64,000 nucleotides of DNA from Caenorhabditis remanei (GCF_010183535.1 NC_071329.1:14384001-14448000), one strand, 5' to 3'; numbered from the stretch's first letter, positions 10,950 to 22,999 are shown. The notes: a model not told the origin generated them from the sequence alone. Numbers and translations: made by a program.

Positions 10950-13433
10950 ATGCTACCTGAGACCATCCATGATATCACACGCACAGACCACAAACCAAGT
11001 AGATGGACAAGAATTCGACAATTCTTCAACAACTATTTTCGTTTTCTCCTCACCACAACTCTCATTGCTTCGATTCTTTCGATGGAGGCATACAAAGAGG
11101 GAGAACCAAAAATATCTTTATACGAGACAATGAAGGGAACAGTGTCGAATGTAGGATATCCAACTCTGCTTGGGCTTGCGATCGGATTCGTTTTGGAGAG
11201 CTTGAAAGTAAGTGAATTAGAGTTAATTAGAATGAGATTAGAAATTTCTCTTCTCAAAAAAAAAAAAATCAGAAATTTCTCTTCTCAATATCGTAACGTC
11301 AAATCAGAATCCATCTTTTCAAAATCAGAAATTTCTCTTCTCAATATCATAACGTCAAATCAGAATCCTTCTTTTCAAAATTAGAAATTTCTCTTCTCAA
11401 TATCATAACGTCAAATCAGAATCCATCTTTTCAAAATCAGAAATTTCTCTTCTCAATATCATAACGTCGAATCAGAATCCTTCTTCTCAAAATCAGAAAT
11501 TTCTCTTCTCAATATCGTAACGTCAAATCAGAATCCTTCTTTTCAAAATTAGAAATTTCTCTTCTCAATATCATAACGTCAAATCAGAATCCTTCTTTTC
11601 AAAATTAGAAATTTCTCTTCTCAATATCATAACGTCAAATCAGAATCCTTCTTTTCAAAATCAGAAATTTCTCTTCTCAATATCGTAACGTCAAATCAGA
11701 ATCCATCTTTTCAAAATCAGAAATTTCTCTTCTCAATATCGTAACGTCAAATCAGAATCCATCTTTTCAAAATCAGAAATTTCTCTTCTCAATATCGTAA
11801 CGTCAAATCAGAATCCTTCTTTTCAAAATTAGAAATTTCTCTTCTCAATATCATAACGTCAAATCAGAATCCATCTTTTCAAAATCAGAAATTTCTCTTC
11901 TCAATATCATAACGTCGAATCAGAATCCTTCTTCTCAAAATCAGAAATTTCTCTTCTCAATATCGTAACGTCAAATCAGAATCCTTCTTTTCAAAATTAG
12001 AAATTTCTCTTCTCAATATCATAACGTCAAATCAGAATCCTTCTTTTCAAAATCAGAAATTTCTCTTCTCAATATCATAACGTCGAATCAGAATCCTTCT
12101 TTTCAAAATCAGAAATTTCTCTTCTCAATATCATAACGTCAAATCAGAATCCTTCTTTTCAAAATCAGAAATTTCTCTTCTCAATATCGTAACGTCAAAT
12201 CAGAATCCTTCTTTTCAAAATTAGAAATTTCTCTTCTCAATATCATAACGTCAAATCAGAATCCTTCTTTTCAAAATCAGAAATTTCTCTTCTCAATATC
12301 AAAACGTCGAATCAGAATCCTTCTTTTCAAAATCAGAAATTTCTCTTCTCAATATCGTAACGTCAAATCAGAATCCTTCTTCTCAAAATCAGAAATTTCT
12401 CTTCTCAATATCGTAACGTCAAATCAGAATCCTTCTTCTCAAAATTAGAAATTTCTCTTCTCAATATCGTAACGTCAAATCAGAATCCTTCTTTTCAAAA
12501 TTAGAAATTTCTCTTCTCAATATCGTAACGTCAAATCAGAATCCTTCTTTTCAAAATTAGAAATTTCTCTTCTCAATATCGTAACTACAACCATGATTTC
12601 AGGCGCACATCTTCGACCGGTTCGAAAGTCCGTCTACACGTCATGCACACTGCTACATAGCCATTTTCTTCTGGCTTGGATCAGTCGGTTGCTCACTGGG
12701 GTATGAAGAGTCGGTGGCGTGGTGGTTCCGGACCATATCTCTAGGAGTTTTGTGCTGTCAGTAAAGCCAAACGTTTCATAAGTCAATAAAAAATTGTTTC
12801 AGTCAAGTACGTCGAAGTCATCGTTCCTCGGTTTGGCCGTTGGAACGTGACTGTACAATTCTACTGTGCAGTTGCGACTCTAGTTGTGATCGTCTCACTT
12901 TTCTATTTCATTGAGAACTCGATCCCGTCTATTACGCACTTTGAAGGTAATTGGAGATTCCTGAAGCCCAAGACGATCTTCATCATTTTCAAGAACGTTT
13001 TTTTGCTACTGGCTACCCTCTCACAACATTTGCTGGTCAGTTTTTTATTCAACAGTATTCAATATTATAATTTTCTTTCAGACAACTGAATCATTTGATT
13101 TGGAGCAAATAACGGAGGAAGAACAAAGAAGAAAAGAGATAGCAAGAGAAACAATGATCAGAAATAGAACATTGAAGGAAATTGAGGATTCGAGGTAATA
13201 CACTTGAGCATCGGGGCTCAAAGTTTTAAGACTACTTCTGAAAACTTGAATTTCATTTTCTCTATAATGATTTATCACTCTTCCTAAAACAAGTAATGCT
13301 TTCCAGAAGACAAGCTGAGGAGCAAGCCGCCGAGCAACAGAGAGAAATCCAAGACCCAATACAGCCAGGAGTTGCTTCGCCACGAGAAGAACAAGATGGT
13401 GGTCTCAGACAACGTCGAGTAGTCTCACAATAA
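10950..13433 (+). CDS. Multi-pass membrane protein TM-A
   Basis: Five exons (10950-11207, 12603-12756, 12803-13035, 13082-13194, 13307-13433) join in frame to 294 residues. About six hydrophobic helices are visible: FLLTTTLIASILSM, GYPTLLGLAIGFVLE, CYIAIFFWLGSVGC, ISLGVLCCFKYVEVIVP, CAVATLVVIVSLFYFIE and IFIIFKNVFLLLATL. A charged coiled-coil tail (EEEQRRKEIARE) follows, ending GGLRQRRVVSQ. Exon 2 uses the uncommon donor GTCAGT; the homologous copy at 24 kb uses GTTAGT at the same place, which supports it. A TTACAG acceptor directly precedes the ATG. The family is not recognised; it is probably nematode-specific. The first intron is 1.4 kb and almost entirely minisatellite. Confidence 0.75.
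11238..12585. repeat. 56-bp minisatellite filling intron 1 of TM-A
   Basis: About 23 head-to-tail copies of a 56-bp unit built of AGAAATTTCTCTTCTCAATA, then TCGTAACGTCAAATCAG and AATCCTTCTTTTCAAAAT. Copies differ only at a few fixed positions (cat/cgt, cca/cct, tca/tta), which recur in groups and suggest expansion of multi-unit blocks. The unit contains the palindrome AGAAATTTCT. It lies wholly within the intron and does not touch either splice site. Confidence 0.95.
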
Positions 13434-14165
13434 TTATTCCCCCATTTTGTTTCTAGTATGTTTTCTGTTGTCTTCCGCTTCTTGAGTTCTTTTGATTTAT
13501 CTGAAAAACCTAAAACTTCCATTCATTCCCATTTTCCAGCCAGTCACTTTCTCCTTTCTCGATCTTCCGTTTTTCACCATTTTTTTGTCAAAAAAAGTTA
13601 AGGGTAAACAAGTCATTGTTCTATTTGTATTCAAAACGAGGTATTCTAGTGATTTAATAATTTTGGCTTTCCTGAACGAGAACTACGGCGGAATTAATAA
13701 GCTTTCTGTGTGAAATTTGCACCTTTAGCTTTCTTTTTTGACATAAAAAAGGTATTCGTGGCTGAACTACCGTTTTTCGGCTGAAATCTAAAAATTTTGA
13801 GACAAACGTTCGAAATTTTAGCAAAAACTGATAAAACTAAGTTTTTCATGTTTTTTTTCAGTTAAAAATGAGAATGTGGATTGAAGTTTAGCTAAATTCT
13901 TTCAACACGAAAGATTTTACGTGTTTTTACTAGATTCTGGAATGTTTCTTCGAAAAAAATCGGATTTCAAGCGATAAGTGAGAGTTTTCGACGAAATTAA
14001 CAAGGGTTTTTAGTTTATCATAGAAATTTTACCTGAAATTGTTGAATCGGTAGAAATTCGTCAAAAATTGTAGTTATTAGTCAGAAATTTATATCGAAAT
14101 CACGCACAATGCGGTTTTGTCAATCGCTCGTCGATGGTTGTTTCTAATTTATCGAAATAAACTTA
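13434..14165. other. Intergenic region, nothing recognised
   Basis: AT-rich sequence following the TM-A stop codon. No gene or repeat is supported. The target-duplicated TTA of the next transposon ends it. Confidence 0.4.
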
Positions 14166-14352
14166 CTAGGGAAGGCCCTCGACTCGGTCTGGAGTTATGG
14201 GTCGTGACCTATATCGTTGGAAAGCTGGGAAAACGCTGATTCCAAATATATATTCAGTTTTTGCCCTCGAGGCCTAGTATTCGAGAAAAACGAGGTCAAA
14301 GTTTGGACCCCTGACAAGTCATTACCTTACCGACGTGTGTAAAATATCGGCA

Positions 14353-15433
14353 GCCACAGGTAGTTGGCCAGCGACGAAATACGGACCATATACGCGTCCG
14401 CGCCGGACTCAAAAAGAAGTAGCTAAGGACGATATGTGTGCGTCATATACGGTCCGTTTCGAGTCCGCGCGCCGAAAAAGTTGCTCCTCTCCCTCCCACC
14501 GCCAGCCCCCTCCCTACTTTTGTTTCCCGGTTTAGATCGTCATTTAACAAGGAAGATTAGTGATAAAATTACTATTTTATTTAAAGAAAGATAAAAAGGA
14601 ACATTGAAAGTAATGAAAATAAGAAGAAAACATAGCAAATTAGACATAGAAATCACAAGTTTGTCGGCCAGTCGTGTCCTTGAAATCAATCGAAATCCAA
14701 TTGTCGTAGAAGCAATATTCAGTCGTTGATTTCCGTTTTTCCCTTTGTATTTCTGAAAAAAATCAATTAATTGCGGAATAAAAATATTTATTCAGTTAAC
14801 TTACTTTCGAAAAAGGGTTCCTCCTCCGAACAAATACCGATGTCGTGTTTGAGAAGGAGTTCCGGCCAATTTTATCGAATTTCCTCACTGAAAAATTTAT
14901 TTTGAATAGAGAATGTTGAATACTATCACAAACCTTTGAGGAAATCGAAGAATTGGTTCCATTTCAGCTATCGCCGCTGTTTCTCTTTTTGGGATCATCG
15001 GACTGACTGAAAACATACTAATTTTTCGATCATTCGCAGTTAAATGCGGGAATTTTTCACGAAAAAAATAAATTAAAATAAATTTCAATATAAAAAACAT
15101 AAAGAAAGGCGAAACTTTCGAAAAATAGGGAAAGAAACGTAAAAGCTCCGTAAATGATTAAAAAATTATCATTATCCGAGAGGAGTCCGAGAGCTTCGGA
15201 AGAGCTGCTGCAAGCGGCCGCCGCGGCCAGTCCATACGGACTATTTCGCCAATCCATATACGGTCCGCGCTGAGTCCGCGCGCGGACGCCCGCCGCCCAC
15301 TGCCTCCTCTTTCCCCGAAGTCCACACTGCGTCCATATACAGTCCGTAGCGGGCCATATTTTCGCCGCGGACTCTATGCGGACGGAAAATGGGACTGAAT
15401 CCGCATGCGGACCACACGCCAACTACCTGTGGC
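14353..15433. mobile_element. Nested element with 16-bp terminal inverted repeats
   Basis: The ends GCCACAGGTAGTTGGC (14353-14368) and its exact reverse complement (15418-15433) bound 1081 bp. Subterminal sequence is unusually GC-rich and repeats TCCGCGC/GCGGAC and CATATACG motifs on both sides, as in subterminal binding arrays of DNA transposons. The centre (14560-15060) is AT-rich and has possible minus-strand exons with good splice sites (about 15008-14935, 14888-14808, 14755-14645). The phases do not all agree, so no protein is called. It could be a captured gene fragment or a decayed transposase. Confidence 0.6.
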
Positions 15434-15892
15434 GTGGCGCAGGTGGTAGGGGGGCGGTGTGGCATGAGGAAGGGTGTGGGTTCTTTCCCGGCCACGCCAC
15501 ACTTTTTTTGCATTTCTTGTAATGAACTTTTAAGATTCTCTGACCAGGTCTGTCCCACTTTTTCAAGATTTGGATAATGTTTTATTGATTCCTATGCGAA
15601 TATAAGCCATTTGAAACAAAAAAGACGAGAAAAATTTTCCGTGTACTTCATCACTTTTCGACCATCTAATGATGGAAAATTTTTTGAAAACTTTTGGAAA
15701 AAATGTTTCAAATGGCTTATATTTTTACTTGAAAATCAATAAAACATTATCCAAATCTTGAAAAAGTGAGACAGACCTGGTCAGAGAATCTTAAAAGTTC
15801 ATTACAAGAAATGCAAAAAAAAATTGGCGTGGCCGGGAAAGAACCCACACCCTTCCTGATGCCACACCGCCCCCTTACCACCTGCGCCACGC
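15432..15892. mobile_element. Fold-back element abutting the nested element
   Basis: Inverted arms of roughly 190 bp (15432-15625 and 15700-15892) start GCGTGGCGCAGG and end CCTGCGCCACGC. Both contain the ACATTATCCAAATCTTGAAA block in opposite orientation. It sits directly against the outer transposon's right arm. No coding capacity is visible. Confidence 0.75.
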
Positions 15893-16079
15893 TGCCGATA
15901 TTTTACACACGTCGGTAAGGTAATGACTTGTCAGGGGTCCAAACTTTGACCTCGTTTTTCTCGAATACCAGGCCTCGAGGGCAAAAACTGAATATATATT
16001 TGGAATCAGCGTTTTCCCAGCTTTCCAACGATATAGGTCACGACCCATAACTCCAGACCGAGTCGAGGGCCTTCCCTAG

Positions 16080-17716
16080 TTAGCTTACTTACCGATTTGT
16101 CTGAAAAAAAGACTAAGCTATCGATTAGAACTAGAAATAACCAGATTAGATTCGCCGGTTTTCAAATTTCTCCACTTTTGCTGAATACGCGCAGCAATTT
16201 TCAGTTAAAATATATTTTTACACAATATTTCGCGAAGAATTTATGTAAAACAGTTTTGCCGTAGTTCAATTTCTCAGAAATGTACAAAATATCGGAAGTT
16301 TTCGGTGAAAAACAGAAGAAATAAGCGAGAATACGGGAAAAACAATTAATTTTCAAAACTCCAGCGAAGCCGCAGTGTCTGCGTCTCTTCTCTCTAATGC
16401 GTGTCAATGGAGCGTGGTTGCATTATTTCACTAAAATTGAGTTTTGACGCGTTAAAAATTCAAAAAAAGATAACAATGGAATTGCAAGTCCATAATAATA
16501 CTTGAATACTTGAACTAAAATGGCAATTTCAGCTGTGGTTTGCAAAAAATAGAATGAGTTAATGTCTTTGGGCAAAGTTTCATTCTGAAACGAATTCTCT
16601 CTCTGCTCAACCTCCACAACGTCTGTTGTCCGTTCAGTTCCATACCGCATAACGAAGCATTACAAAATTCTAAAGTATGAACAAGTTCAGATAGTCCGCT
16701 ATCATAAATTAAAAATCTCCTTCATTGATTTCGAGATGAAATAAATTATTCTCGAAACATTGAAAGTCTTCTCCAAAGAAGTTTGGGTTACGGTATCTTC
16801 ACACAATAAATATAATGAAATCTTCCTGACTCTCACGAAAGAAAGCTTGAAGACCAAGTGTTTTTCATGATGAGCAACAACATTTATCTGAAAACTCGCT
16901 TTGGAGTTTCAGAGGATATGGAGAATGTGTTAGAGGGTTCAAGAGAAGAAGGACATTGTCAGAAAGTAGTGACAATTAAGACGTGAAAATGTACTATTTT
17001 CGGGGACCCACGGGAGAGAATTTCAATCGGGGAAAACAACTACGGTGGTTTGGAAACTGCGCCGCAAATTTGCGTTTGTCTGTGCACACTTTCCCCGATT
17101 TTCGTTCCCCGATTAAAAGGCTCTCCACGATTTTCGTAGTGTCCCCTATTTTCGGTTTTGATTATCTCATTCCAGTTACAAACTGTCAAATTGAAAACAT
17201 AGAACCAAGAATAAAAAAAACTTCCTTTTGTCTTCTACAGTAGCGGTTATAGGTGAGTATACGTCCATACTGTATCTCAGCTGAAACAACTCCGTTTTGC
17301 ATAAACTTTTTTTTCAAATCGAGCTGAAGTATCCAGTAACACGGACACAAGAACAATCATGCATTTTCCCGCGGTATTCGAACGCCACTTTGTTTCCGTT
17401 CGTCTATCGCCTGCCTTTCAGCTATGTGCTACGGCCCAAAAAACCTACCATCAGCAAAACTTCCGTTACCGCTCGCGACACACGCACATTTTTATGACTT
17501 TCTGCGAGGTGCAGTCTTCGATATCCCATGAGTCGATTTTATTATACAAATGTATGAACTCATCTCCCTCAACGAGAACCTGTTTGCCTAAAGGCATACA
17601 CAATTAACCCTTTCCATCTGCCAGGTATGTACTAAATCGATCATTCCACGAGAGCAGACGTAACGTCTAAACACCCCTTCATACACCATCCATCTAGTGT
17701 TTTTTAAAAGAAATAA
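16080..17716. other. Intergenic region with a possible fold-back and a duplicated upstream segment
   Basis: At about 16990-17160 imperfect inverted segments around ATTTTCGGGGAC and GTCCCCTATTTTCG suggest an old fold-back element. From about 17510 the sequence matches 26400-26600, the region ahead of the third TM-B copy, so it belongs to the duplicated block. A 75-residue minus-strand frame (16650-16423) with one hydrophobic segment is not supported by splice signals or homology and is not called. Confidence 0.45.
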
Positions 17717-18575
17717 ATGCGGTTTGATGGTTTGTTATCGAACCATATTATTTATCCTGGATTTTGTATTATTGTATTTGGATTATATTTCCTTCTGGTA
17801 GGTATCTTTTACCTTAGAGAAACTGAAGATGAATGGAGTTCTATTTGTGTCCCAATATATTTCACAATACTTCTTGTATTGATTGCCATTGTCGTGAGAA
17901 TTTTGTTTCGAATTTTTAAGAATTCAAAATTCTTTGAATATTCTGTTTCTGATTACAAAGAAAATCAACCGAAAATTGAAAAGTATGATAAGTGGAATCT
18001 ACTGGTAGGATATTATGGACTTGCAATTATTTCAACTATTCCTCAATTTATTGTTTGGTGGGTTGAGTATGATGGTTTCGTAAGTCATTTTGAATTTTAG
18101 TATTTCCATCAAAAGACTTTTCTTTCAGGTTGTCGTTTTTTTATTTGTTCTATACTCCATTCTGGCAATAACTTTACTTTCAATTTTCATTTATCCACAT
18201 ATTTGGAAATACGAGTTGGATTACTCAGAAAATTTTGGACTTTTCGTAATAATTAGAATTTTTTTACAAACATTTATTACGTGGATTTTTTTGAAAGAAA
18301 GCGTAAGTTTGTCGTCAAAAATGTAAATATATTCTGAACTCATTCAATTTCAGCGTTTTATTTTATCTCATTGGTACTACAATATTTGGCTTTTTATCGC
18401 AATCAATGATATTCGTACAGTGCAAAGTGATCACGTCCAACTTCCTCCTGAGCAGAGAATTAATGAACAGGAATCTAATAAAGAAGCTTTAGTACTACCA
18501 ACAGAACTTCCACGTGAACAAAGGAGAAGATACGTTATGTTGTATCCACATGGCTTGTATCAAGTTTATCAATAA
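17717..18575 (+). CDS. Multi-pass membrane protein TM-B1
   Basis: Three exons (17717-18079, 18129-18302, 18354-18575) join in frame to 252 residues. About five strong hydrophobic segments are visible: YPGFCIIVFGLYFLLVGIFY, YFTILLVLIAIVVRIL, YYGLAIISTIPQFIVWW, FLFVLYSILAITLLSIFIY and IIRIFLQTFITWIF. The C-terminal tail is charged and ends QRRRYVMLYPHGLYQVYQ. No signal peptide beyond the first helix is present. Two paralogs lie at 25423 and 26600, and only this copy is fully intact. The general design (membrane bundle plus EQRR tail) recalls TM-A, but no sequence relation is certain. The family is not recognised. Confidence 0.78.
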
Positions 18576-19088
18576 TATATGCTTTGTTATTATTTTTTTA
18601 AATGTATTGTTTCACTGACTTATACGCCGATTACTGTTCATGTACCTATCAATCACACTGTCCTGATGACTTTTTTGTGAATCTATACAAATAAATCAAA
18701 TCTTACAAACCCTAAAGACCCATTTATCTAAACTCAGATCTCTACTCCCCTTGTAGACGATTAGCTAATTGGCACTGGCATATGACATCACTCCATCTGC
18801 CTGGCACTCAGCTGTCGGTTCTCTCTTTGTCTATTTTTTCTTCTAATCCTCACAGTGGGATGGCCTAGTTGGCAATCTGATCAGAATTTCTCTCCTGGAT
18901 TGTCTTTTCGGAATTCTTTCAATTTCAAAGTTTTCTATGGAACACCAAACATATCTGGAACAATAAGGAATTAAGATGACTTGTAAAATGAGCGTAAAAA
19001 ATTAAAGCAAATTGGATGACTCATATTACACATTTTAGTTATTTAGACTGGCGAGATACATAAATAAAACTCGCTGTAATCGATAACG
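18576..19088. other. Intergenic segment of the duplicated block
   Basis: No gene. 18720-18970 closely matches 27590-27830 downstream of the third TM-B copy, including TTGGCACTGGCATATGACAT. This marks the extent of the segmental duplication. Confidence 0.6.
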
Positions 19089-19340
19089 TCAAATATTGGA
19101 ACTGAATAAAAACATTCGTATCACGGGAGTTTCAGTCGCAGGAGCATTTGTTATCGGCTCGCCTGTTGCTGGAGAGTTTGTGACCGGTTCTCCAGTTACG
19201 GAGACATCTGTGATAGACCGATTTGTAGGAGGAGTAGCAGTGGTGGAGCTATTAAAAAGATACTCTCGAGAAATGGTTCTGGGGCAAAATTCCACAAAAC
19301 AGAAAATCAGAAGGACAATTATAAGGAAGCGAAATATCAT
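19089..19340 (-). pseudogene. Orphan first exon of a C6-domain secreted protein
   Basis: On the minus strand MIFRFLIIVLLIFCFVEFCP is a signal peptide, followed by SSTTATPP and degenerate GEPVTN-type Thr/Pro repeats. It matches the first exon of the C6 gene at 31.5 kb over its Thr/Pro part, including CPRTISREYLF. The donor seen in the 31.5-kb copy (ATATGTGAGT) is altered here, and no C6-domain exons follow toward lower coordinates. It is therefore read as a broken, inverted partial duplicate that kept the signal peptide lost from the other copy. Confidence 0.65.
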
Positions 19341-19479
19341 GTTTGAGACAACGAAAACACTTCTAACAGACTTATATTTATATCAGGAATCGAGGAAGTA
19401 TATTTTTCCGGATTCGAAGAACCTGATTTTTTAGATATGTCGTGAATTTTGACAAATTCAATATGAAAAGATAGCATGG

Positions 19480-19735
19480 AATGTGAAGACATTTATACTA
19501 TCTTCTTTTTGGGAGCACATAGCAGCGGCTTTTGAAACAAATGATACTGATAAGAGTGATCAGAAACAGACCCGAGATGAGAGGGGGGAAAGCCACATGT
19601 GTGCATACATATTCATGAGGGTAATTAACAGAAGGATAGTGCATATGTGGAATAGAGATAAAGGGAAAGAAAGAGAACCCAGATTCGGTTTGAATCTCTT
19701 AATAGGAACAGTTTTTCTGATTGTGATCTTTTGAA
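19480..19735 (-). pseudogene. Ghost copy of the 83-residue gene's first exon and upstream region
   Basis: The sequence parallels 9285-9510, including GAACCCAGATTCGGTTTGAA and the CACATG(T)ATGCATACATATTC area. The exon start reads MCSQKEDS on the minus strand against MGSQKGDG in the intact gene. The second exon is absent, so it is a fragment. Confidence 0.6.
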
Positions 19736-19740
19736 AGAGT

Positions 19741-20083
19741 CCTCAAAGTTGTTGTAGATCTCCAAAAAGTGAAAGAAAGGAAAATATATAAATCTTCGAG
19801 AAAAAGGACACAGGTCACAGACTTGCCCCTAATAAAATGATGTCTCTTTTCTGGAAACCTTCACGTGAAACCACTCGGATCTATTACACCTGGTCAACTA
19901 CCCCTGACACGACATGAACTGTAAATGGCCGGGTAGCCTAGAAGATGGTTTCCAGAACTCTCTTCCCTCGAAACCATCGATACTTGATCCACTGAGTTCT
20001 ACAAGAACGAATAATCAAGAGGTAAGTTGTCGGAATTTGGTGATAATGAGGCTTGAGTCAGTCTTCCAGAACTTCAATCTGTA
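19741..20083. other. Upstream region of N3
   Basis: No gene is supported. A segment near 19865-19915 (CACGTGAAACC and CACGACATG) matches the start of the N4 pseudogene region at 27935-28013, showing that the two neprilysin copies share their upstream DNA. A CTTCCAG site 17 bases before the N3 ATG is a candidate trans-splice acceptor. Confidence 0.45.
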
Positions 20084-22999
20084 ATGGGTGCGAAGAAAAA
20101 ATCGCATGCTTTGAAGCAATCGAAACCTCCGAAAAGGTCAAAACCGGCGAATAAGAAAAAACCATCAAAAGAACTAAAAGACAAAAAGAAAGGATCCGGG
20201 AACTCAAAACCTGCAAACAAAACCCGTTCGTCTTCCGCACCAAATCCGACCAGTACACGTTCTACCACTCCAACGCCGGAATCAGTCAATGCTCCTGAGA
20301 AGAAAAAGAAGCCACTAAAGCAAATTGCTCTGTTTTCCATTCTTTGTTGCATAATTATAGCATTGTCGATCGCACTCATTGTCGTGATATCACAAAATGT
20401 CCCATCGGCTCCAGCTTCTCCAACCCAAGCAACTGTGAAACCTCGAAATGTGTGTGAAACACCTGCTTGTATTACGCTGGCTCATCAGTTGGTGAGTTCA
20501 AAAGTGTTATTAGAAAACAAACAAACCAAAATTCCAGCAAAATTGGCAAAATACTTCTGTGGATCCATGTCATGATTTTTATAAGTATTCTTGTGGAAGA
20601 TATAACGAGCATGTTTCATTTGAAGGCAATTCATTAAACAGGAAGAACAAGATTTTGAAAGGATTGATTGAAGGTTGAAGCTGAGTTAATTGTCGTTCTT
20701 TTCTAATACCCATTTCAGATTTCTTAATGAAAAACGTGTCTTCTACCTCGAAGTCTGAAAATTCCATGAAAATTCTGTATGCAAAATGCAAAAAAGGAGA
20801 AGTTGAGAAGCGCAAATTTTATCAACACGTTTTTCGTCATATCAATAGTGTTGGTTCTTGGTCACACTTCATGGCGATAGATAGCAGTGACGTTAACTTT
20901 AACTTAACAAGTATGTTTAAAAAGTATTTTAATTTTATTAAGCTAGAACCTTTTTAGAGTGGCTGAGTGGGCTACGACGTTTGAAAAAATCCTGGACATC
21001 ACAAGCAGTCGACTTTGGGTTGTTTTTGATCAAATTTAATGAACATTCAAAAATGACGATTGAGCCAAAAACCATAATATTACCACCCGAAGGAGATATG
21101 ATGATGGTAAAACGATTTCTTTCATTATTTCGTTTTATTTGTTTCGAACTATTTCAGAGAATACAAACTCTACTGTCTCATAATGGCATTAACACTGATG
21201 GCATTCTAATTAGTTCGAAAATAAATCAGTTGAAGGAATTGGAAAGAAAGGTTGGATAGAAAGGTAAATGCTTTGAATTAAAAAAAAAAAGTAATTACAG
21301 CTATATCATCTGTCAAGCCTGAATACAAAGTCTATGATTGAATACGAAAAGGCTGATCTAAAATCTCGGATTCCTGAGATTGATTTCGATGGAATAATTA
21401 AAGACATGATGAGGTCAAATGAAGGTTTTGAAGTTGTGAAAAAGAATACGTTTGTTTCAGATTCTGACATTTTTGGTGAAAAAGCAAGTCTAGCCGTTTT
21501 CCAATATTTTAACAAAGTTATTTTTTCAGCTCTCAAACCTCCTTCAGGATCCAATGAAAGTAGTTGATTTCTTGATTTATATATTCATAAATGCCGAATT
21601 TGACCGATATGAAAAATATGAGAAGGAAATGAAACAGAGGGATTGTGCACAGGTCTGAAATGTTGAAACTTAATTTCAAAATTCAAATGTTCTCAGGTTG
21701 TTATTGCCAATCTTCCTCACGCTTCGACTCGAGTTTTTGTTCGAAATTTTCTCAATAAAAAGAATCTGAAATCTGTATCAGATTTAGTAGAAAGCGAGAA
21801 GTCTAGTTTCATCGAGATGATCAAAGAATCTAAACAACTTCAGGAAAATAGCAAAAAGAAAGCGGTTGTGAAGGTGGAAAAGATGAAGAAAGTGATAGGA
21901 TATCCAAAAGAATTTGAAGCTCCAGGAGCTTTGGATAATTCCTATCAGGTGAGCGCAGATATTTACATTATTTTCGGATAGATTGGACAGTAGATATTTG
22001 GAAAACGTACAATTAAAATTTTTAATATGAAATCCTGAGAATTTAGATGGAAAACTTTAATTTTTCTGGTCACCATTAATTTTCTAGCATTGTTACAGCT
22101 CAACTTATCTCCCAGCGATTCTTACAATGGAATGTTGATGAAAATAGAAAGGGATTTTACGAAGTATTATCTAGACTATGTTTCCAAAAAATCTGTTATT
22201 CATCCAGCGATCTTGATTTTGTGGGCAAATGCTGTATACTTAGACGATAACATTTTGGGTTGGTGAATCTTTACTTCATTTGAAGACAGCAGTAGTGGAA
22301 AATTGATTATTTTCAGTTATTCCGCCTCCAATAATGGATGACCCCTTTTTCGATGAATCTTATCCTGAATACGCAAAAATCGCAATCCTTGGAACCACGA
22401 TAGCTCATGAAATGGGGCATGCCTTTGATAAAAGCAGGGTCGGTTATGATGAAAACGGTAAAAACGGGAGAATGCTCAGTCCGGTGGACTTAAAAAGTTT
22501 TATGAAAACTTCGAAATGTTTCCATAAACAGTACATCAATTATGACGACCCAGACTTTGGAAAGCAGGTGAGCAATCGACAATATAGTTCATTGAATTAG
22601 ATAATCTATTTGTTTACAGAAAAGACCCGACACATCAATAAACGAAGTAATCTCGGATAACATTGCTGCAAAAGTCGCTTGGAAAACTTTCAAAAAACTG
22701 AATTTGTCTCAAGAGAGCAAGATCATCGGGTTCGAGGACTACGATATTGACAAACTCTTCTTTCAAATGCAGGCTTTGGTCAGGTGTAGTTTGTGAGATT
22801 ATCTCAAATTCGTACTTTTTAGACATGGTGTGATTCAAGAAGCAAAGAAACCTTACAACAGCATCTGCGTAGTACACACCCTTCCAACAGTTTCAGAGTG
22901 AATGGAGTAAACTTGAACTCAAAATCTTTCGCGGACACATTTAATTGTCCTATCGGATCACCAATGAATCCGAAAAACAAATGTGAAATCATTTTTTGA
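20084..22999 (+). CDS. Neprilysin-like M13 zinc metallopeptidase N3
   Basis: Twelve exons (20084-20491, 20538-20673, 20719-20910, 20958-21106, 21158-21250, 21301-21495, 21530-21652, 21697-21948, 22099-22258, 22317-22567, 22620-22778, 22823-22999) join in frame to 764 residues. The first ~80 residues are strikingly Lys/Ser/Pro-rich and cytosolic, then IALFSILCCIIIALSIALIV is the membrane helix. The ectodomain opens with RNVCETPACITLAHQL and DPCHDFYKYSCG. NAVY, HEMGH, EVISD, the THPSNSFR pair and GSPMNPKNKC are present, so it looks active. One intron (21496-21529) would be only 34 bases and uses donor GTTTTC. This is the weakest junction and may mark a small lesion or a mis-set boundary. Confidence 0.8.

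Larger units (their letters stand above)
14166..16079. mobile_element. Long inverted-repeat transposon (Harbinger-like ends) with nested insertions
   Basis: A 1914-bp element with ends CTAGGGAAGG and CCTTCCCTAG, flanked by TTA on each side. Arms of about 187 bp (14166-14352 and 15893-16079) are almost perfect inverted copies, including TACCGACGTGTGTAAAATAT near the inner edge. The arms match the smaller elements at 5949, 31966 and 33274. The middle is occupied by two further inverted-repeat elements placed end to end. No transposase frame is visible. Confidence 0.85.

Noticed and set aside
15057..15577. Overlapping open frames of about 60-120 codons in GC-rich DNA
   Set aside because: They arise from GC-rich subterminal repeats of the nested transposons and appear on both strands.
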